This document shows, one piece after another, positions 44,336-50,074 of a stretch of 50,074 nt of DNA; positions within the stretch are counted from its first letter, which is position 1, and each line of letters opens with the position of its first letter. This DNA comes from CAZEVY01 sp964515555 (GTDB lineage Bacteria; Acidobacteriota; Terriglobia; Bryobacterales; Bryobacteraceae). The stretch lies in NCBI GenBank assembly GCA_964515555.1, contig CAZEVY010000027.1, forward strand, positions 1-50,074. Direction: 5' to 3'. The position numbers were made by a program, and so were the translations under genes. Under the pieces are notes generated by a model, which worked only from the letters and a program-made list of their open reading frames with translations, was not told where the DNA came from and made no database searches.

Positions 44336-45226
44336 CTATCGCGCGCACATCTGCGGCGGCCAGTCCGTCTTGGCGGAGAAATTGTAGAGCAGGAACTGGC
44401 GGTCGATCACGGCGTTGCTGAACCAGGCGACCTTCACGAATCGCTTGCGATCGAGCAGCGGAGCGATGTCGACCGGCTTCGTGAAGCCGATGAAATCCTC
44501 CCACGTCCCTGGGAACTTCAGCGGCCAGCCGCGCGCGAGCGGCGAGTCCTGCGCCTGTCGGCCTTCGGTCGAGAGCTTCTTCCACGTCGACCGGTTGTAG
44601 TCTTCGAGCGGGATCCCGGAGCCGAGCTTCGCCATATGCTTCGCCTCGACATCGCCCGAATCGGCGATGATGCGCAGCGACTTCCAGTTGGCGGGCATGG
44701 TCCCATGCTTTCCCCACTGCACGACCACTTCGGCACGGCCGTTCGCCGCCGGTCCTTCCAGCAATCGGCCGTGAAAATAGGTGACGACGCCCTCGACCTT
44801 ATCGCGCTTTTCGTCGAGGCGCACCCACATCAGCTCGTGGTCGCAGGGGTCATTGTCGTCTGGGAAATCGATGTCGTCTTCCCAGAAGAAGTGATAGGCG
44901 ATCCACGGCCGGGTCGGGTGCAGTACCGCGGCGGCGTCCATCAGAGGGAACGGATCGCGAGGGTGAACCAGCACGCGAGGCGCGAAGCGCTTCACCAGCG
45001 CCATCTCGGCCGGCGAAGGGTCGCGCGAGGGCGCGGCTTTCAACGCGCGCGCATAGGCGGCGCTGGCGTCGTCGAGACGCCGCGTGCGATGGGCGTCGGC
45101 GCCTTCGACGGCGGCTTTCCTCGCTTCCGCCGAATCGCAGGCGCACGGCGGCATCCACTGTGTGGCGCGCTGCGCGGCCAGCGGGGCGACCGCGCACAGC
45201 ATGGTCAGAACGGCCGGACGCATCAT
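44336..45226 (-). CDS. Secreted protein of unknown function
   Basis: 296 residues from ATG 45226 (coupled by ATGA to the DsbD-alpha-like gene). The signal peptide is AVLTMLCAVAPLAAQ. A cysteine pair CAC lies near residue 30, then a helical Ala-rich stretch that looks like one TPR (RTRRLDDASAAYARALKAA). The rest includes FAPRVLVHPRDPFPLMDA, WIAYHFFWEDDIDFPDDND, then DHELMWVRLD and VVTYFHGRLL. The acidic DIDFPDDNDPCDHE patch could bind a metal. I do not recognise the family; the WxxYHFFWEDD...DHE pattern is loosely like Vps62/NPP1-type folds. It is the last gene of the minus-strand redox set. Confidence 0.65.
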   Translation of the reverse strand: MMRPAVLTMLCAVAPLAAQRATQWMPPCACDSAEARKAAVEGADAHRTRRLDDASAAYARALKAAPSRDPSPAEMALVKRFAPRVLVHPRDPFPLMDAAAVLHPTRPWIAYHFFWEDDIDFPDDNDPCDHELMWVRLDEKRDKVEGVVTYFHGRLLEGPAANGRAEVVVQWGKHGTMPANWKSLRIIADSGDVEAKHMAKLGSGIPLEDYNRSTWKKLSTEGRQAQDSPLARGWPLKFPGTWEDFIGFTKPVDIAPLLDRKRFVKVAWFSNAVIDRQFLLYNFSAKTDWPPQMCAR

Positions 45227-45684
45227 CGTCTCACCGCGACCTCCAGGTCCATTGCGACCGTCTTCGGCGGCAGGCAGATCTTCTCGTTGCACGACTGGTA
45301 GCGCGCCTCGACCTTCACCTTGTGCTCTCCGGCCGCCGCGCTCGCCGATACGCGCGCCGGTATCCGGAAGGAGACGTCGCCCGCGTGGTACTCGACCTCC
45401 ATGTCGAAGGTCTCGTCGCGCTTCCGCTCGGGAGGATCGGAGACGATCGCGCCCTCCTGGGCGAACGGCTGGCCCGCGGGCATCGAGAGTCTGGTCGGGA
45501 TCGGCCCGCCCGGCGGCTGCGTGATCGAATAGAGCGACCATCCCGTTTCGATCTGCGCCGTGACTACCAGCGTGATCGTCTTTCCCGGTGCGACGGCGCC
45601 GTTTCCATCGCGGGTCAGGCTCCAGGTGACCGGGTTCTGCGCGGCTGCCACGGCCACGCCGGCCAGCAGGATCGCGCGCATCAT
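45223..45684 (-). CDS. DsbD alpha-domain-like secreted protein
   Basis: 153 residues with a signal peptide (RAILLAGVAVAAAQ). The fold is that of the DsbD N-terminal domain: 'ETGWSLYSITQPPGGP' and the late YQSCNEKICLPPKTVAMDLEV, where C..C-LPP is the classical DsbD-alpha redox site (E. coli DsbD has a similar pair). No membrane or gamma domain is present. ATG 45684 overlaps the stop of the thioredoxin-like gene before it (ATGA), and its own stop overlaps the start of the next gene (ATGA). It probably accepts or relays electrons to the thioredoxin-like partner at 45681-47351. Confidence 0.85.
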   Translation of the reverse strand: MMRAILLAGVAVAAAQNPVTWSLTRDGNGAVAPGKTITLVVTAQIETGWSLYSITQPPGGPIPTRLSMPAGQPFAQEGAIVSDPPERKRDETFDMEVEYHAGDVSFRIPARVSASAAAGEHKVKVEARYQSCNEKICLPPKTVAMDLEVAVRR

Positions 45685-47351
45685 TCGCCGGCGCGGGAAA
45701 TCGCGCGAGCCGCCAGCCGCAGGTACTGCGATTGCAGAATCTCCTTAGTCCCGCCGTCCTGCGCGAATACGACCACTCCCAGGTGAGCCGGGTCGATCTG
45801 GTGCATCTTCGCGAGGAACGTGATCTTCCCGTGCCGCCCGTTAACTTCGTAATCGTCGAGATGCTTCCTGGCGTCCTCGACAACCTTGGTCAAGTCGAAG
45901 GTGTGCGTCACCGGCGCGGGCTTCGCCGGGTCGATCGCGTATCCGCCCGCGTCCTTACCCGCGATCGCGCGCGCCACCATCGCGTGATAGCGGATGCCGT
46001 TCTCGCCTGAGTAGGCGACGTGCTCCTCGACCAGGACGATATGCAGTTTCACATCCTTCGCCTCGGCCTTCAGGTCCGTGACGTCGGCTTTCACGTTCAC
46101 CTTGCCGCCCGCCATCAACGCGTCGACGCTCAGCTTCGCGCCCGGCGGCGTTTCCAGCCGCTTCTCGATCTTCGGCCTGATCTTGTCCCACGAATCGCGC
46201 GTGTACGACCGCGGGCCGCCGCTTCCATCGCGCTCGCCGTCGTAGTAATAGGACGGCACACCCTGCACTCCGTAGAACTTCTGCCGCGCCTGCGTCTCGG
46301 TGTTCGTCATCGGGTCGGGGCGCGGGATGTGAAGGTGATAGGCGATCAGCGCCACTTCGGCCCGCGTGTAGCGCTCCAGGGCGACGTCCATCGCCAGGTC
46401 CACCGACACGCACGGGGGGCAGCCGGCGCCGGTGAACAGTTCGACCAGAACGACGCGATCGGTTCGCGCGGCCGTCGGCGTGTAATCGTCGGCGTGAATC
46501 GGCGGCGGGAACTTTTTCTTGTACTGCGCGTCGAGATGCTCTTCCAGTCCGTCGAGCGAATCGTTGTGGCGGCGCTGCCAGGCGGCCTGGAGTTTTCGCT
46601 GCGCCTCGGCGCTTGTGGGTCCGCCGATGAGGCGCGCGGCGACCAGGTATTCAAGGGCGCGCTGGCGTTGGAAGCGCAGGTCGGCGATCTCGGCCAGCGC
46701 GAGCGAGGTCGTGGCGACGTTGGGATTCAGTTTGTACGACTGGCGCAGGTTCTTCTCGGCGGCCTCGTGATCGCCGCGCTTCAGTTGTATGCGGCCGAGG
46801 GTGCTCAGGCGGCCCGCTCTCATCTCCCGGAAGCGCTGAGCGAGCTCCGCTTGGGTAGTGGGCCGATTGTTTTCGGCCGCCGCCCGCGCCTGGTTCGTCA
46901 TGAACAGTTTTTCGTCGAGAACCTTCAATCCCTCGCGCGCGTGGGCCTCGGCCTCCTCCAGCAAGACGCCGCGATCCAGAAACTGGCTGGCGATCGCGTC
47001 GAGGGTTGCGGCGCGTGCGTTGGGCATGGTCTGTTCGGCAAGCGACAGCCGCGCCCAATCGAGAATGCGCTCCTTGGGCATCGGCGTCATCTTCAGGAGA
47101 ATGTCGCCGATCTCCCGTCGCGCCATGTTGACCGTGTTCATGGCTTTTGGATGATCGGCGATTACTTTATATAGCGCTTCGATCTTCTTCTCCGGATCGG
47201 TGATCTTACGCGCCTCGCGCAGCGCCTTTACGTCTTCGGGTGTCGTGTCCGGCTTCGCCGCCGCGGGCTTGGGTGTCTCGGCGGGTTTCGGCGGGGGATC
47301 TTGCGCCATCGCCGTCGCGGCGACGAAAAGGGTCAGCAGACGCTTGGGCAT
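45681..47351 (-). CDS. Secreted TPR protein with thioredoxin-like domain (CPPC)
   Basis: 556 residues from ATG 47351, with GGAGG upstream as Shine-Dalgarno. The signal peptide (RLLTLFVAATAMAQ) is followed by a Pro/Lys-rich linker, then helical repeats of TPR type (~35-290; RIQLKRGDHEAAEKNLRQSYKLNP). A thioredoxin-like domain at about 300-420 contains LFTGAGCPPCVSVDLAMD (CxxC = CPPC) and a cis-Pro-like GVQGVPSYYYDGE. The last ~130 residues look like an Ig-like or DsbD-type sandwich. It begins the minus-strand redox operon: Trx-like, DsbD-alpha-like, unknown. The client proteins are not known. Confidence 0.85.
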   Translation of the reverse strand: MPKRLLTLFVAATAMAQDPPPKPAETPKPAAAKPDTTPEDVKALREARKITDPEKKIEALYKVIADHPKAMNTVNMARREIGDILLKMTPMPKERILDWARLSLAEQTMPNARAATLDAIASQFLDRGVLLEEAEAHAREGLKVLDEKLFMTNQARAAAENNRPTTQAELAQRFREMRAGRLSTLGRIQLKRGDHEAAEKNLRQSYKLNPNVATTSLALAEIADLRFQRQRALEYLVAARLIGGPTSAEAQRKLQAAWQRRHNDSLDGLEEHLDAQYKKKFPPPIHADDYTPTAARTDRVVLVELFTGAGCPPCVSVDLAMDVALERYTRAEVALIAYHLHIPRPDPMTNTETQARQKFYGVQGVPSYYYDGERDGSGGPRSYTRDSWDKIRPKIEKRLETPPGAKLSVDALMAGGKVNVKADVTDLKAEAKDVKLHIVLVEEHVAYSGENGIRYHAMVARAIAGKDAGGYAIDPAKPAPVTHTFDLTKVVEDARKHLDDYEVNGRHGKITFLAKMHQIDPAHLGVVVFAQDGGTKEILQSQYLRLAARAISRAGE

Positions 47352-47382
47352 GGGCGCCTCCAGGGGGCGGGGTGTCGATTGC

Positions 47383-47390
47383 AGTATAAC
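47383..47390. promoter_or_regulatory. Overlapping divergent -10 elements
   Basis: AGTATAAC serves both directions. Plus strand TATAAC (47385-47390) ends 7 nt before ATG 47398 (leaderless). Minus strand TATACT (47388-47383) serves the gene starting at 47351, whose leader carries GGAGG. RNA polymerase bound in one direction would block the other. Confidence 0.5.
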
Positions 47391-47397
47391 AGCCGAT

Positions 47398-48546
47398 ATG
47401 CCCCAAGGCGCCCTCGACGGGATTCTCGTCCTCGACTTCGCGAGCTTCATCGCCGGACCCTTCGCCGCGATGCTGCTCGGCGACCTCGGCGCCGACGTCA
47501 TCAAGATCGAGCCGCCGTCGGGCGACCTGGCCCGCGCCTGGAGCCCCTTCCTCCGCGGCGAAAGCCGCTACTTCCAGGCCTGGAACCGCAACAAGCGCGG
47601 TATCGTCGCCGATCTCACGACGTCGGAAGGCCGCGCCGTCGCCCACGCGCTCGCCGCGCGCGCCGACATCGTCATCGAGAATTTCCGTTCCGGTGTCACG
47701 AAGCGCCTCGGCATCGACTACGAGACGCTGCGCGACATCAACCCGCGGCTCATCTACTGCTCGTCGACCGCCTTCGGCTCGCGCGGGCCTCATCGCGAGC
47801 GCCCCGGCTACGACCCCGTGCTCCAGACCGTCGCCGGCGTCGCGCTCGCCAACGCGAAGATCAACGGCGGCACACCCGCCGTCACCGCCGCGCCTGTGGC
47901 CGACTACCAGGCCGCCATGCAGATCGTCGCCGGCGCGCTGGCGGCGCTGCTCCACCGCGGTCGTACGGGCGAGGGTCAGAAGGTGGAGACGTCGCTGCTA
48001 CACGCGGTAATGGCGGTCATGTCGCATCATTTTTTGAAGCCGCTCGACTGCGTGGAGGAAGGGCCGACCGGGATCTACCCCTACCGCCTGCTGCGCACGC
48101 GCGACAGCCTGATCTTCATCGCCGCGGCCACCGACAAGTTCTGGCGCATGCTGTGCGACGCCGTCGGCGCGGCCGACCTGGCTGCCGAGCCGCGCTTCGC
48201 GACGAACCCCGGCCGCGTCGCCGCCGCCGAGGAGATCACGCCGCGGCTGGAGGCTTATCTCGCCGCGAAGACCACCGCCGAATGGGAGCGGCAGTTTCTG
48301 GCGATCGGCCTGCCGTGCGGGGCCGCGGCGACCTGCGCGGAGTTCTTCGACGATCCGCAGGTGGAGGCCATGGGAATGAATCCCGTGGTCGACCACCCGC
48401 GATCGGGGCGCGTGCGCACCATCGGCGTTCCCATCGAGATGGAGAAGTCTCCGGGTTCGATCCGCCGTGCCGCGCCGCGGCTGGGCGAGCACACCGCCGA
48501 GATCCTCGCCGAGATCGGTTTCGAGGCGGGCTCCGTCGCGCGGTAG
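47398..48546 (+). CDS. Family III CoA-transferase (CaiB/BaiF type)
   Basis: 382 residues from ATG 47398. The family moves CoA between carboxylic acids through an enzyme-linked mixed anhydride. Features: GILVLDFASFIAGPFAAMLLGDLGADVIKIE, NKRGIVADLTTSEGR, and PGYDPVLQTVAG, in which Asp139 is the expected catalytic aspartate. The C-terminal GLPCGAAATCAEFFDDPQ and HTAEILAEIGF are also typical. Length is normal. The substrate acid cannot be read from sequence. TATAAC 7 nt before ATG suggests a leaderless mRNA; the gene is divergent from the redox operon. Confidence 0.95.
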   Translation: MPQGALDGILVLDFASFIAGPFAAMLLGDLGADVIKIEPPSGDLARAWSPFLRGESRYFQAWNRNKRGIVADLTTSEGRAVAHALAARADIVIENFRSGVTKRLGIDYETLRDINPRLIYCSSTAFGSRGPHRERPGYDPVLQTVAGVALANAKINGGTPAVTAAPVADYQAAMQIVAGALAALLHRGRTGEGQKVETSLLHAVMAVMSHHFLKPLDCVEEGPTGIYPYRLLRTRDSLIFIAAATDKFWRMLCDAVGAADLAAEPRFATNPGRVAAAEEITPRLEAYLAAKTTAEWERQFLAIGLPCGAAATCAEFFDDPQVEAMGMNPVVDHPRSGRVRTIGVPIEMEKSPGSIRRAAPRLGEHTAEILAEIGFEAGSVAR

Positions 48547-48586
48547 AATACACGACTGGGATAGCGGAGCGACCGGCGATCGATAC

Positions 48587-50074
48587 ATGGCCAAGGACAA
48601 GGAAGACGTAGCCGTACACGATCCGGCGCAACTCGGCGGAACGCCGATGTTGCCCGAGGACCTGGCGCAGATCAAGGACTTCGCGGGCATCAAGGCCATC
48701 ATCTGGGAGAAGTTCCCCGGGTCTATCGCGCGCAAGGAGTTCCAGCCGGGCGCCATACTCATGCGCGAGGGCGAGAGCGGAACCACGGCGTTCTACATCC
48801 TCGAAGGGTCGGTCGACATCTACATCAACAATCCGGTCGGCAAGCCCGAGAGCGGCCGGGCGCCGAGGCGCGGGATGTTCGGCGGGTTCACGAAATTCAC
48901 CCGCTACCTCAAGGGAGAACCCGAGCGCGCCGCCGGCGATCCGCCGCCGCGGACGCACATCCCGGTCGACGGTCCGGTGGATCTGCCGATGGGCAACCCC
49001 ATCGCGACGCTCGACGCCGGCGAACTGATCGGCGAGCTGGCCGCTCTGGCGGCCCTCAAGCAGGAGCGCACCAAGCGCGCCAAGTTCTATCCGCGATCGG
49101 CCACCGTCCGCGCGCGCACCAAAGTGGTCGCGCTGGAGATGCTGCCGAACATCCTGAACAACGTCCTCTACAATTCCAAGGAGTTCAAGGAGAAGCTGAA
49201 CAATTCGTACCGCACGCGCGCGCTGGACACCCACCTGCGCTCCGTGCCTGTCTTCCGCAACCTGAGCCAGGACTTCATCAACTTCATCCGCGACCGCGTG
49301 GAGCTGGTCGACGTTCCGCCCGGCACGGTGATCTGCCGCCAGGGCGACGTCGCCGACGCCTTTTACCTGATCCGGCTCGGGTTCGTGAAGGTGTCGCAGG
49401 TGTTTCCCGGCGGCGAGCTGGTGCTGACCTATCTCTCGCGCGGATCCTATTTCGGCGAAATGGGATTGTTGCCCCCGGTGTTTCACCTCACCGCGCGCGG
49501 CTCCAAGCCCGGCGAGATCGCCGAAGGCACGGTCGCGGCCGAGCCGCTCGTTTGCGGGCGAGAACCCGGCCGGCCGGACGCCGTGGCCGTGCCCTGGGAC
49601 GAGTACGTGTCGCGCGAGCATTTCGAGATGCGCGTCGAAGGCAAACAGGTGCGCGTACGTAACCTCTCCACCGGCCGCAACCCGATCACCTACCGCGACC
49701 GTCCCGCCGAGACCTTCCTTATGTCGGCCGGGGAGAGCTTCACGATCGGCTCGACGAAGTTCGAAGTTCGGGAGGACCCCTTTCAGAGCGGCCGCCGCAC
49801 GGCCAACTGCACGGCCATGGACTTCGTGCAACTGGTGCGCATCAAGGCCGAAGATTTTCAGAAAATGCTGACCGATTTCCCGGATATCAATGCGAACATC
49901 CGGGAGGTCGCCACCTCGCGCCGGAAGATGGACGAGCAGTTCCTGAACCGCGTCCAGTCGGTCTCGCTCAACGCCTTCCTCGGTCAGGAGCTGATGCAGG
50001 GGCAGAACCTGCTGTTCATCGACCTCGACCGCTGCACGCGCTGCGACGAGTGCGTCAAGGCCTGCGTCGCCACA
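48587..50074 (+). CDS. cNMP-binding/FHA/ferredoxin regulator (3' end outside window)
   Basis: The frame is open from ATG 48587 to the window end (496 codons). First cyclic-nucleotide-binding domain: ~45-190 (FQPGAILMREGESG, GELIGELAAL, then RSATVRA), with a ~50-residue insert. Second: from ~208 (FRNLSQDFINFIRD, GTVICRQGDVADAFYLI, FGEMGLL at ~291). Instead of closing, an FHA domain follows at ~318-393 (LVCGREPG, SREH at 342-345, QVRVRNLSTGRN, FTIGSTKFEV). The cNBD then resumes with RTANCTAMDF (~403). At 483-493 a ferredoxin-type CxxCxxCxxxC begins. It may sense a cyclic nucleotide and a phosphothreonine and pass electrons; the rest of the protein is cut off. TAGAAT (48544-48549) is a possible -10. 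Confidence 0.8.
   Translation, partial: MAKDKEDVAVHDPAQLGGTPMLPEDLAQIKDFAGIKAIIWEKFPGSIARKEFQPGAILMREGESGTTAFYILEGSVDIYINNPVGKPESGRAPRRGMFGGFTKFTRYLKGEPERAAGDPPPRTHIPVDGPVDLPMGNPIATLDAGELIGELAALAALKQERTKRAKFYPRSATVRARTKVVALEMLPNILNNVLYNSKEFKEKLNNSYRTRALDTHLRSVPVFRNLSQDFINFIRDRVELVDVPPGTVICRQGDVADAFYLIRLGFVKVSQVFPGGELVLTYLSRGSYFGEMGLLPPVFHLTARGSKPGEIAEGTVAAEPLVCGREPGRPDAVAVPWDEYVSREHFEMRVEGKQVRVRNLSTGRNPITYRDRPAETFLMSAGESFTIGSTKFEVREDPFQSGRRTANCTAMDFVQLVRIKAEDFQKMLTDFPDINANIREVATSRRKMDEQFLNRVQSVSLNAFLGQELMQGQNLLFIDLDRCTRCDECVKACVAT

Overview
This window is GC-rich bacterial chromosome that reads as an Acidobacteriota genome, most like the Bryobacterales/Solibacter group. The evidence is a secreted protein ending in the Solibacter-type C-terminal domain (TIGR03437), a GWxTD-domain protein, a PadR regulator followed by two ADOP-type (duplicated, ATPase-less) FtsX/MacB permeases, a Ser/Thr kinase fused to a WD40-like propeller, and several secreted redox proteins. 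Two runs of exactly 100 N (23715-23814 and 26758-26857) are scaffold gaps, so this is a draft or metagenome assembly. I see no tRNA, rRNA, CRISPR array, IS element or prophage.

Layout. 1-2516: tail of an ABC ATPase coupled to a MacB-like permease. 2560-5271: a DUF255 thioredoxin-domain protein facing a DUF3237 protein. 5332-9603 (minus): a tiny membrane protein, a sodium:solute symporter, and a propeller/CehA-like metallohydrolase. 9628-11066: patatin phospholipase and Uma2-type nuclease. 11099-12894: a thioredoxin-fold/PDZ protein whose second active-site cysteine is an in-frame TGA (CxxU, a predicted selenoprotein with a SECIS-like hairpin), overlapped by a DsbD-alpha-like protein. 12940-23481: large secreted TIGR03437 protein, GWxTD protein, beta-barrel-like protein with a carboxypeptidase-regulatory domain, and Ser/Thr kinase. 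23669-26757: GlcG/HbpS-like heme-binding protein, then the overlapping set rbfA-apbE-hemE. 26858-33281: MBL-fold hydrolase, zinc-ribbon membrane protein, TPR-like protein, FecR-like protein, then a glycosyltransferase and a polysaccharide deacetylase (probable envelope polysaccharide functions). 33280-34396: a tandem 81-bp double-hairpin repeat, a DUF1801 gene and a frameshifted PilZ gene. 34397-40046: PadR and two ADOP permeases. 40076-44323: glycosidase-like protein, exported methyltransferase, M28-like protein with an HExxH motif. 44336-47351 (minus): three overlapping genes including a second thioredoxin-fold plus DsbD-alpha pair. 47398-48546: class III CoA-transferase. 48587-end: a regulator with two cyclic-nucleotide-binding domains, an FHA domain inserted into the second, and the start of a ferredoxin domain; it runs off the window.

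Two themes stand out. First, extracytoplasmic thiol chemistry: two separate loci pair a thioredoxin-fold protein with a stand-alone DsbD-alpha-type protein through ATGA overlaps, and one of them appears to use selenocysteine. Second, gene starts: at least seven transcription-unit-leading genes have a -10-like hexamer ending 6-8 nt before the start codon, as expected for leaderless mRNAs, while internal genes are joined by ATGA/TAATG overlaps. The most novel candidates are the CxxU thioredoxin/PDZ/CxxCH protein and the nested cNBD-FHA-ferredoxin regulator.
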